Source: Streptomyces asiaticus (GTDB lineage Bacteria > Actinomycetota > Actinomycetes > Streptomycetales > Streptomycetaceae). From it: DNA of 64,000 bases. Positions within the stretch are counted from its first letter, which is position 1. Each line of letters opens with the position of its first letter. The DNA lies in the NCBI RefSeq assembly GCF_018138715.1, contig NZ_JAGSHX010000001.1:1178001-1242000 (forward strand), written 5' to 3'. Shown one piece after another: positions 24,974 to 34,891 of this stretch. A model generated the notes under the pieces. The model did not search any database and was not told where the DNA came from. It worked only from the letters and a program-made list of their open reading frames with translations. The position numbers and the translations under genes were made by a program.

Positions 24974-27900
24974 TCAGGAGGGGCATGCCCGGCGCGACCG
25001 GTCGGCGAGGTACTGGGACCGTTCTTTGGCGGAGAGATCTCGGCCAACGGCCTGACAGATCTTCTTGATCGCGTCTTCTCGGCCGGGCGACTTCGCATCC
25101 CACAGGCGTACCGTGCCGTCTTCGCTGGCAGTGGCCAGGGTCTTGCCGTCGGGACTGAAGGCCACCGCCGCCACGTAGAGCTTGTGGCCGGTGAGGGTTG
25201 TGCGGGTGCGGCCGGTTGCGGGGTCCCACAGGCGTACCGTGCCGCCTTCGTCCCCGGTGGCCAGGGCGCGTTTGGTGGGGCTGAATTCCATCGACGTGAC
25301 GCTCTCGTTGACGGTGAGGGTTTCGCGGGTGCGGCCGGCTGCGAGATCCCACAGCCGCACCGTGTGATCCGCGCTGCTGGTGGCCAGGGTGCGTCCGTCG
25401 GGGCTGAACGCCACCGACCACGCGCTGTCCTTGTGGCTGGTGAGGATCCTTCGGGTGCGGCCGGTTGCGGGGTCCCACAGCCGTACCGTGTCGTCGCCGC
25501 CGGCGGTGGCCAGGGTCTTGCCGTCGGGACTGAACGCCACCGAGTACACGTCGCCCTTGTGGCCGGTGAGGATCCTTTGGGCGCGGCCGGTTGCGGGGTC
25601 CCACAGCCGCACGGTGCCGTCGTCGTCGCCAGTGGCCAGGGTGCGTCCGTCGGGGCTGAACGCCACCGCCACCACGTCGCCCTTGTGGCCGGTGAGGATG
25701 CTTCGGGTGCGGCCGGTTGCGGGGTCCCACAGCCGTACCGTGTCGCCGTCGGCGGCGGTGGCCAGGGTGCGTCCGTCGGGGCTGAACGCCACCGCCCCCA
25801 CGTCGTCCTTCTGGTCGGTGAGGATCCTTCGGGTGCGGCCGGTCGCGGGGTCCCACAGCCGTACCGTACCGTCAATGCCGCCGGTGGCCAGGGTGCGTCC
25901 GTCGGGGCTGAACGCCACCGAGTACACGATGCCCTTGTGGCCGGTGAGGATCCTTCGGGTGCGGCCGGTGGTGTCCCACAGGCGTACCGTCCGGTCGTCG
26001 CCGCCGGTGGCCAGGGTGCGTCCGTCGGGGCTGAACGCCACCGCCTCCACGTCGCCCTTGTGGCCGGTGAGGATCCTTCGGATGCGGCCGGTCGCGGAAT
26101 CCCACAACCGTACGATGTCGTCTGTGCCAGCGGTGGCCAGGGTGCGTCCGTCGGGGTTGAACGCCACCGAGGTCACGGCGCCGTTGTGGCTGGTGAGGGT
26201 TCTTTGGGTGCGGCCGGTTGCGGAATCCCACAACCGTACCGTGCCGTTTTCGTCGGCGGTGGCCAGGGTGCGTCCGTCGGGGTTGAACGCCACCGCTCTC
26301 ACGGCGCCGTTGTGGCCGGTGAGGATCCTTCGGGTGCGGCCGGTTGCGGGGTCCCACAGCCGCACGGTGCGATCCGCGCTGCTGGTAGCGAGGGTGTGCC
26401 CGTCGGGGTTGAACGCCACCGCTCTCACGGCGCCGTTGTGGCTGGTGAGGGCCCTTCGGGTGCGGCCGGTTGCGGGGTCCCACAGCCGCACGGTGCGATC
26501 CGCGCTGCTGGTAGCGAGGGTGTGCCCGTCGGGGTTGAACGCCACCGCTCTCACGGCGCCGTTGTGGCTGGTGAGGGCCCTTCGGGTGCGGCCGGTTGCG
26601 GGGTCCCACAGCCGCACGGTGCCGTCGTCGCTGCCGGTGGCCAGGGTGTGCCCGTCGGGGCTGAACGCCACCGCTCCCACGTCGCCCTTGTGGCCGGTGA
26701 GGCGGCGTTGGAGGGGGAGTTGTGCGGTGTTCTCGCCGATCACGATCAGGCGTTGAGCGGCGAAGGCCTCCACCACATCCCGCACGGCGTGGTCCTCGGA
26801 GGCGGGGTCGTCGTGCCGGTAGGGCATGGGGCGGCGGACGGCCTGCCCGTCAGGGGTGACCTTGGTGAGACGGTGGAATACCTTGCGGGCGGCGGCCTGC
26901 TGGGCCTCGGTCAGTTCGGTGTACACGGCTTCGGCGCTGGTCTGGATAGCGTGGGCGACACCACCGGACAGCTCGTAGCCGCGGCTGGTCAGCCAGTCGC
27001 CCTCGCGGTGCCTCCAGGTGACGCGCATCGCTTCCGACAACAGCGGCAGCGCTCCCACCTCGTACCCGCCGCCGGATGAGGAGGCGGGCAGGTCGGCGAG
27101 AATGGCGTCGACCAGAGACGGCGGGACCTTGAGGCCCGCGCGTTCGGCGGGTCCGGTGATGGTCGCCCGCAGCTGCGCCGCGGTCATCGGCCCGACCAGG
27201 AACAGCCCGTCGGTTGCCGCTTGGGCGAGCTGGGGGTAGGCCGCGCAGGCCGGCAGGAAATCGGAGCGGATCACTGCGATGACCAACGCGGCCGGCTCCC
27301 CGTCCGGACCACACGGCACCGTGGCCGCCGCATGCAGGGCCGCGATCACGTCCGCACGCTCCCGCTCCACCGAACCGGCCACACCAAAACCAGAGCCGGG
27401 GTTGGGGTGAGGGGTGTCGGGGAGAGTGAACAGCTGCTCGAACGGGTCGACCACCAGCACCAGCCGGTTACCGGTACTGCCCACAGCCTGCTGCCCCTTG
27501 GCAGCGTAGGCGTCCACCACATCCCGCACCAATGTGTACGCCCGCTCCGGAGCGCTCTCCAGCGCCGCACGGATCGCGCCGGGATCGCGCCTGCCGACCT
27601 TGGCCAGCACCCGCGCCAGCTCATCGCGAGGCTGCGAGGTGGGATGCATCACCGCAACCGGCCACCTCGCCGACTCCGCACTGAGCGCCCCGTTAGCCAG
27701 CGCAGGCAGCAGCCCCGCACGCACCAGGGACGACTTGCCCGCCCCCGACGCCCCGCTCACCAGCATGACCCCGGGCCGGTCCAGCCGGTCGGCCAGGGTG
27801 TGCACCAGTTGCGCGGTCAACTTCTCCCGCCCGTAGAAGACCTCCGCCTGCTCCTGCCCGAACGGCGCCAACCCCCGATACGGGCACTGCGACGCCCACC

Positions 27901-28327
27901 TCCCGTCAGTCACGCCCCGCCCGGCCTGCTCGGCCCACTCGTCCTGCTCGGCCGACTGCCCGGCGCGGGGCTCAACGTCGGGATCGGGCGGGGAGGCGCG
28001 GGCGGCCCGCAGCCAGTGACGCCACTGCTCCTCATCCAGCAGACCCGCACTGACCTCATCAGCAGGCATCCGCCGACCGCGGCAGTGCTCGATCAGCACC
28101 CGGACCAGAACGAGGAACGCCATCTCCGAGTCGGGCAGATGCCGCCCGCGCTTCCAGTCGCTGACTCTGCGCCCCGAGATCGGTCGGCCCCGGCCGAAAG
28201 GCCGACGCCGGTTGGCCTCTGCCACCGCACTCTTCAGCGGAAGGTCCGCCGTCAGCTCCAGCAGCTCAGCCAACCGATCGGCGAACACCCGCCGCGGTAA
28301 CGGCTCCCTGTGCCCCTCATTCCCCAT
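24974..28327 (-). CDS. Helix-turn-helix/STAND NTPase/WD40-repeat protein
   Basis: 1117 residues from the ATG at 28327, eight bases after AGGAG; a GTG at 28336 overlaps that site. Three parts are visible. First, an N-terminal region (1-110) with an XRE-like look ([34 protein letters not shown]). Second, a STAND-type NTPase introduced by CPYRGLAPF and [11 protein letters not shown], with Walker [18 protein letters not shown] (about 195-210) and Walker [12 protein letters not shown]. Third, 13 WD40 repeats (about 545-1045) of about 42 residues with the signature [24 protein letters not shown], followed by a short basic tail. Such proteins act as scaffolds or signal-sensing switches; in bacteria some serve in defence or development. 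Repeats 2 and 3 are identical in DNA. The target is unknown. Confidence 0.85.
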   Translation of the reverse strand: MGNEGHREPLPRRVFADRLAELLELTADLPLKSAVAEANRRRPFGRGRPISGRRVSDWKRGRHLPDSEMAFLVLVRVLIEHCRGRRMPADEVSAGLLDEEQWRHWLRAARASPPDPDVEPRAGQSAEQDEWAEQAGRGVTDGRWASQCPYRGLAPFGQEQAEVFYGREKLTAQLVHTLADRLDRPGVMLVSGASGAGKSSLVRAGLLPALANGALSAESARWPVAVMHPTSQPRDELARVLAKVGRRDPGAIRAALESAPERAYTLVRDVVDAYAAKGQQAVGSTGNRLVLVVDPFEQLFTLPDTPHPNPGSGFGVAGSVERERADVIAALHAAATVPCGPDGEPAALVIAVIRSDFLPACAAYPQLAQAATDGLFLVGPMTAAQLRATITGPAERAGLKVPPSLVDAILADLPASSSGGGYEVGALPLLSEAMRVTWRHREGDWLTSRGYELSGGVAHAIQTSAEAVYTELTEAQQAAARKVFHRLTKVTPDGQAVRRPMPYRHDDPASEDHAVRDVVEAFAAQRLIVIGENTAQLPLQRRLTGHKGDVGAVAFSPDGHTLATGSDDGTVRLWDPATGRTRRALTSHNGAVRAVAFNPDGHTLATSSADRTVRLWDPATGRTRRALTSHNGAVRAVAFNPDGHTLATSSADRTVRLWDPATGRTRRILTGHNGAVRAVAFNPDGRTLATADENGTVRLWDSATGRTQRTLTSHNGAVTSVAFNPDGRTLATAGTDDIVRLWDSATGRIRRILTGHKGDVEAVAFSPDGRTLATGGDDRTVRLWDTTGRTRRILTGHKGIVYSVAFSPDGRTLATGGIDGTVRLWDPATGRTRRILTDQKDDVGAVAFSPDGRTLATAADGDTVRLWDPATGRTRSILTGHKGDVVAVAFSPDGRTLATGDDDGTVRLWDPATGRAQRILTGHKGDVYSVAFSPDGKTLATAGGDDTVRLWDPATGRTRRILTSHKDSAWSVAFSPDGRTLATSSADHTVRLWDLAAGRTRETLTVNESVTSMEFSPTKRALATGDEGGTVRLWDPATGRTRTTLTGHKLYVAAVAFSPDGKTLATASEDGTVRLWDAKSPGREDAIKKICQAVGRDLSAKERSQYLADRSRRACPS
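25095..26720 (-). repeat. Thirteen tandem 126-bp WD40-encoding repeats
   Basis: The 3' half of the gene is a direct array with a 126-base period. Copies 26361-26486 and 26487-26612 are identical base for base, showing a very recent duplication or gene conversion. The others differ at scattered positions, mainly in the loop just before the VRLWD strand. Confidence 0.9.
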
Positions 28328-28358
28328 CAGCACCACTCCTGGTAGTTATAACTCTCCC

Positions 28359-28368
28359 GGACCAGTCC
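28359..28368. promoter_or_regulatory. Operator-like palindrome upstream of the NTPase-WD40 gene
   Basis: GGACCAGTCC, an imperfect palindrome resembling the core of the perfect 18-mer in front of the paralogue fragment (GGACCGGTCC). It is about 32 bases upstream of the start codon. This suggests both copies were controlled by the same regulator, perhaps the protein itself through its N-terminal domain. Confidence 0.4.
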
Positions 28369-29200
28369 AGGCAGCCACCATAGGGCCGTCACCGGCAGCA
28401 ACACCCCGCTGTGACTGTTTGATGCTGCTATGTATGGCCGGCTCAATGAGCGGCCACCCGCTGCATGGCAGCCCAACTCGCCATCAGTGATAGGGCCCCG
28501 CCGATCTGCGATTCCCCGGTCAGCCAGAACAAGCGTCGGCTTCCGGCGCCTGGAATCGAAGTATGCAAGAGATGCCCGGCCTTGGCGGCCGTCCGTCGCC
28601 AAGACCGGTCCGAACACCGGCCGTCCGGTGCGGTCGGGCCTCCGCCGTTACCGGCGGATAGGGGATGACGTGACCGCACCGGATGGGGGTAACTCTCCCG
28701 GCGTTGACCAGGAAGGTGAACCCACGCGCCGCGCCCCAGAATGTGGCGGCATCGTGCCAGCTCCTCCTTCCGGCACCATGTTGCCTTGGGACGACGGCGC
28801 GTCCGGTGGTACTACGAACTTAGGTTCTCTGCAGGGGAGTCAGCTATCGGCGGCGGCGGATCACGGATACGCAATTAACTGCGCGGAACTACGGGTAGAT
28901 CACGCTCCGGGAGGACGTCGGGGTGCCTCATCAGGGCGCGGACTGTCGTTGGGCGGGGGCTTCGTGTGCGGCGCTCGTGTCACCTTCCCCCTCCCCTGGA
29001 AACGCCGCGTGTTCACTCCCCGCTCGGCGTTGTGGCCCGCGTGCACCAGGGCGTGCAGAGAGGGCGCCCAACCTCGCGAGGGGCGCGTCATGCGTACTCA
29101 ACATCATTACGTATCCGTAAGTCGGATCCCCTGCTTGTCGCAGGGGCATTCCAGCGGCCACGGTCGAAGAGGGTTCCCACACAGTTCATCAGTGACCAGC
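28369..29200. other. Intergenic region without supported genes
   Basis: About 0.8 kb between the divergent NTPase-WD40 and anti-sigma-type genes. The composition is less GC-biased in places and no reading frame is convincing. Promoters for both genes should lie here, but apart from the palindrome at 28359 I cannot place them. Confidence 0.45.
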
Positions 29201-29213
29201 AGGAGACCTCGGC

Positions 29214-29699
29214 ATGGCCATCATGGACAGCTTCCGATCCGCTACCGCCGACTACTCGAAGCCGAGCCCAGCAGCGCAGCCGCGCAGGCTGACGCGGTTG
29301 CGGGCGTTGTGCGTGACCCGGGCGGTGGCCGCAGCCGTACCGGAGTTACGGCACTTCGCGCGCAGTACAGCGCGGCGATGGGACATTCCCCAGGATGCGT
29401 GCGACACACTGTTACTCGTCGTCAGCGAACTGGTGACGAACACCGTGATCCACAGTGGCAGCTTGGATGTGACGGCAGTGATCGTCTTCGACGGTGTCAC
29501 CATGACCGTCGAGGTCAGTGACTGCGGCCGGTGGCTGGTGCGTGACATCAACCGCCGTGTGGAGCAGGACCGCGACGCCCACTTCGGACGAGGACTGGAT
29601 CTGGTCAGGGCATGTACCAGCCGGTGTACGATCCACTCGCGTGCTGCAGGCACCCGTGTTGTGGTCCGGTTTCCCGTGGCGTGCGGAGCCGGTCGGTGA
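29214..29699 (+). CDS. Anti-sigma-type histidine-kinase-like ATPase
   Basis: 161 residues with AGGAGA seven bases upstream of the ATG. It is a stand-alone HATPase_c_2 (RsbW/SpoIIAB-like) domain with the N box LLLVVSELVTNTVIHSG, a VEVSDCG strand (G1-like) and FGRGLDLVRACTSRC (G2-like lid). Many Streptomyces carry dozens of these. They bind sigma factors or anti-sigma antagonists, or modulate regulators in the cytoplasm. There is no partner sigma factor next door. Two TTA leucine codons (29346-29348 and 29412-29414) make it a likely bldA-dependent gene, which hints at a developmental role and possibly at timing of the nearby biosynthetic cluster. Confidence 0.85.
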   Translation: MAIMDSFRSATADYSKPSPAAQPRRLTRLRALCVTRAVAAAVPELRHFARSTARRWDIPQDACDTLLLVVSELVTNTVIHSGSLDVTAVIVFDGVTMTVEVSDCGRWLVRDINRRVEQDRDAHFGRGLDLVRACTSRCTIHSRAAGTRVVVRFPVACGAGR

Positions 29700-30420
29700 C
29701 AGGCAGGCAGACAGGCCCGGGCGCTGCAATCCGCCCCCTGGCACCCATGCGGTTCCGGCCGCATGCGAACAGGCCAGAAGCGTGCTGCGCAGGGGCCGTG
29801 TGGCCTATGGACTCCCGGCCATGGCCGCCACGACGCTGGGCGCCGCAGGAGGCGGCGTGTGCTGGAGCGCCACCGGAAGAAGCGTGAGCCCGTTCCTCGC
29901 CGGAGCGGCAGCGCTGCTGGCGTGTGATCGTGGCAGCGGTTCGGGGGATCACTTTCGGGGCGTCTCCTGGGCGTGTGGTTCCGATGCTGCGGTGGACTCG
30001 TCCGGTATTGCTCGGAGTACGTGGTGGCGCATGCCAGGTGTTGTTCGCCGGTGAGGCGGAGACGGTCGGTGCTTGCGGTGCGCGGCCGTGTGTATCCATC
30101 TTCGGTGCGAATGCGTTTGCCCGTGGTCGTTGTATGGGAGTGGAAACGTCCGGCTCGGTCCTTGAGATGCGCGCGGAGGAAGGACCGGGTCTGCTGGGAT
30201 GTGCGCTGTTCGGCGCCGGATGAGTGCGGCCGACTCTTGCGACAGCGAGCCCGGGGTGACCAGGCGATGGCGGCATAAGACGGGCGACGGATGCTGTGCC
30301 ATGGTTCGCGGCGGACGGCCAAGCACGAGGAGGTAGCCCAGTAATCGGCAGAAGTCTCCATTTTGAGGTCGGCAGGTCTAGCGCTCATCTTCTTGTTTCG
30401 AATCTCGCGAGGACGATGGC
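29700..30420. other. Intergenic region before the cluster regulators
   Basis: 0.7 kb with no convincing gene on either strand. The left part looks like decayed coding sequence, and the right part should hold the promoter of the LAL regulator. Confidence 0.45.
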
Positions 30421-33066
30421 ATGCAGGAAACACAAGACGACGATTGGATGCTGGCAGGGCGTGCGGAAGAGCTGAGGGCCATCGATTCCGCCACCAGCCA
30501 GGGGAAGGGCGTCCTGATGGAGGGGCAGTTGGGCATGGGCATGTCGCAACTGCTCGGCGCGGCTCTGAGACGGGCCGAAGCCAAAGGACTGACCGTGGTC
30601 TCGGTCGGTGGCACAGGGGGCGCGGGTGCCTCCGCAAGTGCGGCATTCGACACCCTGGACACGTGCCTGGAACGGCTGGCCCGGATGCGCCGGCCGCAAG
30701 GAGCCCTGCCCCCCGTGCTTGGCGTGGACGACGTTCACCTGCTCAATTCCCCCACCGCCGCACGGCTTTGTGCGCTGGCCTCTTCCGGCCGGGCCTCCAT
30801 CGTCGCGGCGGCGACGCGAGGGGCCTGCCCCCCGGTAGGTATCGACATGTTGTGGCTGGAGCACCACGTCGAGCGCGTCGACCTCGCTCCCTTCGACCGG
30901 CCCACTGTCGCCCGGGTTGTGCGCGCCCGGCTCGGCGTAGAGGTCGGAGCCAGCACGCTGGAACGCCTGTGGGCCACCACTCGCGGACACCCGCTCCTGC
31001 TGCGGGAGCTGATCGAGCAGTCGCTCACCGACGGCTCGTTCTGCCGCGTCGGCGGGGTCTGGCGCTGGCGCGGTTTGACCGGCGCGCCGCCCAAGCGACT
31101 GGCCGACGCGGCGCTGTTCAGGCTGCGGGACCTGACCTCGGACGAGCACGAACTCGCGTGCATGCTCGCCATCGCCGAGTCGGTGGAGACGGACCTGGTC
31201 CTGCAGGCAGGACTGGGTGCCGCTGCCGAGTCGTTGTATGCCCGGGGACTGGTGGCGGAGGAGCGGGCCGGGCGTCGGATTCGGCTGCGGCTGTCCGAAC
31301 CGCTCACCGGACATGTGCTCGCCTCCCGGATATCCGCCTTCACCGGCCGCCGTCTGCGAAGGCAGGTCGCCGACGCGCTCACCGCCACCGGTGCGCGCAG
31401 AGAAGACGACGTGCTGCGCATTGTCGCCCTGCGAATGGACGCGGGGCTCGTGCCCGAGCGAGACCACCTGCTCGCGGCGGCCCTCACCGCCATCCGCCGG
31501 GGGAGCCATCAGTTCGCCGAGCGCGTGTGCCGGACGGCCCTGTCCCGCTCTGATGACGAGACCGCCGAGCCGGCCCGTGCCCGGATGCTGCTCGCCCGGG
31601 TGCTGTCCAGCACGGGACGCCACGCGGAGGCGGAGGCGGAGTTTGCCGCGGCGGCGAAGACTCCCGTACAGCTGCCGCGGGAGGAGTACGTGGACGCCTT
31701 CCGGGCCCGCGTGGACAATCTTGTCTGGGGGATGCGCAGGACGGCCGAGGCCGTGGCGCTGGCGGACGAAGCTATGCAGAGCCTCGACGGCCCGTCAGCG
31801 AGAGCGCTGGAGGGCTGCCGTGCCGCACTCGCGCTCCACGCCGACCGGCTCGCGGACATCCTTGCCATCGCCGACCGCGTGCTGCCGCTGGAATCGCCCG
31901 GTTCGCCCACGGTTCGGGCCATCCTGCCGGTGGCAGCCTTCGCCCGCCTGGAGCGGGGCGACCCGGTGGGCGCTCTGGAGTTGTTACGCCTCCATGGAGG
32001 ACGTCTTGAGGACTGGGAGGACGACGCTCTGTGTCATCGGGACGCGGTCGTCACGAGATGCCTGTTCCACCTGGGCGGCCAGGAGGCTTCAGCCTCGATG
32101 CTGGAGGAGATGGAGCGCAGCACGGACCTCCAGGACCGTGCCCGGCAATTCCACACGTCCGTGACGCGAGCTTGCCTGTACCGCAAAGGCGGACGGCTCA
32201 GGGAAGCAGCGGAGCTGTTGCGCGAGGTCGGAACCGTCCCAAGACGGCACGACTGGCTCGACACACACTGCATAGTCGGCTGGCTGGCCGGTGTTCTGGC
32301 CGAGATGGGGGAGCACAGTGAGGCGCTCTGCACGCTGTTGGAGGCCGACAGCGAGGAGAGCGACAAGCCGGACTGTCCGATCGTGCGGGACAGCATGGCC
32401 CAGGAACGCGCCTTGGTGCTCGCGTATGCGGGGGATGTCTCCGGAGCTGTCGGCCAGGCCATGGAGGTGGCCAAACGGGCCTCCGAGGCGGGGCGCACCC
32501 TGACGGCCGTCGCGGCCTTGCATCTGGCGGCTCGTGTCGCGGATGCTGGACCGCTCACCTGCCAGGCACGAGGGCTCGCCGATGGCAGCACCTCCGAACT
32601 CGTCCACCTCCAGGCCGACCACATCGCCGCACTCGCCGCTGCGGACGGCGACGCCCTCCGGACGGTGGCGGACCGGTTCCGGGCCAACGGCGCGCTGCCG
32701 CTCGCGGCGGAGGCCTTGGCTCAGGCGGCCCGCGCACACCACAGCGCCGGACAGTTGCGCAAGGGCCAGGCGGCGTGGACGGCATGCCAGGAGATCCTCA
32801 CTACCACGGAGGGCATGCTGCCTCCCTGGGCGGCGCGCGAGGCCCCCGATGAGCGTCCGGCTGCCACCTTGACCACTCGCGAACGTGAAGTCGCCGCTCT
32901 GGTGGCGTCCGGCCTGACGAACCGGGGCATCGCGGCCCGTCTGGTGGTCTCGGTCCGCACGGTGGAGAACCATCTGCACCGCGTCTACAACAAGTTGGGC
33001 ATTTCGGCGCGCACGGACGTCGGCCGCGCCCTCGCGGACCAAGGCGGCGATCGCGCCTCCGCCTGA
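30421..33066 (+). CDS. LuxR-family LAL regulator with altered Walker A
   Basis: 881 residues with GAGGA seven bases before the ATG. The build is an N-terminal NTPase-like domain, a TPR-like helical middle, and a C-terminal LuxR helix-turn-helix (TTREREVAALVASGLTNRGI, then VVSVRTVENHLHRVYNKLGI). The phosphate loop reads EGQLGMGMSQLL: the invariant Lys of GxGKS is Met at residue 41, while the Walker B-like VLGVDDVHLL is present. ATP hydrolysis is therefore doubtful and the protein may work without it. A TTA codon at 31984-31986 (LELLRLHG) makes it a candidate bldA target. It stands at the left edge of the biosynthetic cluster, converging on the SARP gene, and is likely a pathway-specific activator. 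Confidence 0.85.
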   Translation: MQETQDDDWMLAGRAEELRAIDSATSQGKGVLMEGQLGMGMSQLLGAALRRAEAKGLTVVSVGGTGGAGASASAAFDTLDTCLERLARMRRPQGALPPVLGVDDVHLLNSPTAARLCALASSGRASIVAAATRGACPPVGIDMLWLEHHVERVDLAPFDRPTVARVVRARLGVEVGASTLERLWATTRGHPLLLRELIEQSLTDGSFCRVGGVWRWRGLTGAPPKRLADAALFRLRDLTSDEHELACMLAIAESVETDLVLQAGLGAAAESLYARGLVAEERAGRRIRLRLSEPLTGHVLASRISAFTGRRLRRQVADALTATGARREDDVLRIVALRMDAGLVPERDHLLAAALTAIRRGSHQFAERVCRTALSRSDDETAEPARARMLLARVLSSTGRHAEAEAEFAAAAKTPVQLPREEYVDAFRARVDNLVWGMRRTAEAVALADEAMQSLDGPSARALEGCRAALALHADRLADILAIADRVLPLESPGSPTVRAILPVAAFARLERGDPVGALELLRLHGGRLEDWEDDALCHRDAVVTRCLFHLGGQEASASMLEEMERSTDLQDRARQFHTSVTRACLYRKGGRLREAAELLREVGTVPRRHDWLDTHCIVGWLAGVLAEMGEHSEALCTLLEADSEESDKPDCPIVRDSMAQERALVLAYAGDVSGAVGQAMEVAKRASEAGRTLTAVAALHLAARVADAGPLTCQARGLADGSTSELVHLQADHIAALAAADGDALRTVADRFRANGALPLAAEALAQAARAHHSAGQLRKGQAAWTACQEILTTTEGMLPPWAAREAPDERPAATLTTREREVAALVASGLTNRGIAARLVVSVRTVENHLHRVYNKLGISARTDVGRALADQGGDRASA

Positions 33067-33122
33067 GATCCAGTGCCCCAGTCACGCCGGCCCACCGGCA
33101 GCGGTACCCCGGCGCCCGAGCC

Positions 33123-33139
33123 AGGGGGAGCCTCCCCCT
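33123..33139. terminator. Bidirectional hairpin between LAL and SARP genes
   Basis: AGGGGGA-GCC-TCCCCCT, a perfect seven-base stem in the 94-base gap between two converging genes. Confidence 0.6.
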
Positions 33140-33160
33140 TCTGCTGAAGGTCGGCGCCCC

Positions 33161-34153
33161 TCAGGTGCCGGGGCCGAGGCCCGGCCCCGGGCCGGGCATC
33201 ATCGAACGGATCAGCAGATCTCTGCTGCTGTAGCGGAGTGTGCCGAGATCCTCCAGCGGCGGCACAGATGCGGCGTCACGCCGGTGCGGCAGCAAAGAGC
33301 CCTCTGGAGCCACCAGGGTTGTCATCTTCTCCAACGCGGCCCACAACAGCTCCTGCTCTTCGGTCAGGCGGTCGACGTGCTGCCGTAGCCGGTCGATCTC
33401 CTGTGTGCCCGCCATGTCGCGCATGGGCGGGGCCACGTTCGTCGGCCGGGGTGCGACCGGTTCCGGCCTCGTCCATACGCCGGCCTTGCGAGGCGGTCCC
33501 GACGGTGAACTCGGCCGCCGCTCCAGCTGACGCTGCACGAGGGCCAACTGATCACGGAAGACCGGCCGCTCCGGGTGGGCGACGGCCAGCTCCCTGAGCG
33601 GGGCGAGCACCTCCTCGCATCGACCGAGGCGGATGGTGACGCCATAGAGATGCTCAAGAGCCCGCAGTCGCTCTTCCTCGAACCGGGCGGCGACCTGTGC
33701 GTACAAGGGACCGTAGGAGTCGGCCTGCGGATCGGGGCTGCTCCACAGCGCCATTGCACGCTGCAGGAGCCGGGCAGCCGTATCCGGGTCGTCCGCGCAT
33801 CTGAGCGCCCTGGTTACCAGCAGCCGGAAGCGGACACAGTCGAGTTCCTCGGGGCGGACATCCAGCAGATATCCGGATCCCCGGGCGATCAGCCGGGGCG
33901 TCTTGGCGCGGGCGGGCTCGCTCTCGATCAACAACTGCCGCAGGCGCGATACGTGTGCTTGAAGGGCATTCACCGCCTTGTCCGGGGCGAAATCACCCCA
34001 CACCTCCTTGATCAGCGCGGCTGTCGGAACCGGCGATGATCGCCAGGCGAGCAGAGCCCCCAGCAGCAGGCGCTGCTTGGGGCTGTTCAACTGGACGGGG
34101 CGCTGTCGCGCCTCGTCGTATATGCCTGGCGCGCCGAGCACTCGGAACTGCAC
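33161..34153 (-). CDS. SARP-family pathway activator
   Basis: 330 residues from GTG 34153, with GGGAGG upstream. The N-terminal OmpR-like winged helix (VQLNSPKQRLLLGALLAWRS, then DKAVNALQAHVSRLRQLL) is followed by the bacterial transcriptional activation domain (LDCVRFRLLVTRAL to RDQLALVQRQLE, ending near residue 210). The C-terminal extension has a short coiled coil (EIDRLRQHVDRLTEEQELLW) and a Pro-Gly-rich tail. SARPs bind direct repeats upstream of biosynthetic operons and recruit RNA polymerase. This one is divergent from the ACP-led synthase operon and most likely switches it on. No ATPase or TPR domain follows, so it belongs to the small SARP class. Confidence 0.9.
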   Translation of the reverse strand: MQFRVLGAPGIYDEARQRPVQLNSPKQRLLLGALLAWRSSPVPTAALIKEVWGDFAPDKAVNALQAHVSRLRQLLIESEPARAKTPRLIARGSGYLLDVRPEELDCVRFRLLVTRALRCADDPDTAARLLQRAMALWSSPDPQADSYGPLYAQVAARFEEERLRALEHLYGVTIRLGRCEEVLAPLRELAVAHPERPVFRDQLALVQRQLERRPSSPSGPPRKAGVWTRPEPVAPRPTNVAPPMRDMAGTQEIDRLRQHVDRLTEEQELLWAALEKMTTLVAPEGSLLPHRRDAASVPPLEDLGTLRYSSRDLLIRSMMPGPGPGLGPGT

Positions 34154-34624
34154 CGCTCACCTCCCCAATGCGGCACGGCCCCCGCCGCGCCATCGGCTCC
34201 GAGCAAAGCACGCGGAATGCTGCGGGAGCCTGAGTGCGCGGCACTCAAATCTGACCGCCCCGCATACGGGTCTGCACACCAGGTGCCCTGGCCGGAACGA
34301 CGGTCAGCGGGCCGGTAGTTGAGTGATCGCCACTCACTCCTTCCTGAACGTCCTGGCGAATCGTCGACAACTCCCTCGCCATGTCCTGACAGGCGCGCTG
34401 ACAACCTTGCGTAAGCCTGACATCGGCTGTCGTCACCCGGCTCCCCATCATCATGTGCGCAGGTAGGACAGGCCGCGCTCACCGGCCCTCCGATGGCCCT
34501 CCGTGTCAGCGGCACTCCGCGCGCCACCGCCCGGCTGCATTCCTTACCAGCGGCCGCCTAGGTTCGACGCGACGCAAAAGGCCCGCGACAACGCCCGCGG
34601 CAATGTAGGAAGGGAAAGTGCGGC
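34154..34624. promoter_or_regulatory. Divergent promoter region between SARP gene and synthase operon
   Basis: 470 bases without a gene. CTGACA occurs three times at 34386-34391, 34398-34403 and 34417-34422 (starts 12 and 19 bases apart), followed by CTGTCG near 34427. Direct repeats near helical spacing are what SARPs recognise, though these spacings are not the classical 11 or 22. I see no clear -10/-35 pair. Confidence 0.4.
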
Positions 34625-34891
34625 ATGCGACACGTATTGGCTGATGAGGCCCAGGAATGGCTGATCGGGAAGATCGCCGAGCGGCTCGGGGCCGAACCCG
34701 CCGAGGTTCCGCCGGAGCAGTACTTCGACGAACTGGGCCTGGACAGCACCGAGGCGCTGATCCTTGCCGGCGAGATGGAGAGCTGGCTGGGCTTCGAACT
34801 GAGCACGACGGCGCTGTGGTACCACCCGACCATCAAGGATCTGGCAGCCCACATCGCCCAGGAGAGCGGCCAGCGTGCGGCAGCAGCGTAG
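34625..34891 (+). CDS. Discrete acyl carrier protein
   Basis: 88 residues with GAAGGGAAAG upstream. The phosphopantetheine site is LGLDSTEALIL with Ser41, in the usual four-helix context (QYFDELGLDS, GFELSTTALWYHPTIKDLAAH). It has a small acidic carrier fold and no extra domain. It is the first gene of the plus-strand synthase operon and overlaps the thioesterase gene. The large synthase already has its own ACP, so this one may load a starter, carry a branch intermediate, or present the finished chain to the thioesterase, reductase or dehydrogenases. Which of these holds cannot be told from sequence. Confidence 0.9.
   Translation: MRHVLADEAQEWLIGKIAERLGAEPAEVPPEQYFDELGLDSTEALILAGEMESWLGFELSTTALWYHPTIKDLAAHIAQESGQRAAAA

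Noticed and set aside
25184..27079. Plus-strand 631-codon repetitive open frame
   Set aside because: It is the antisense of the WD40 repeat array. The periodicity comes from the real gene on the minus strand, and the product has no known fold.
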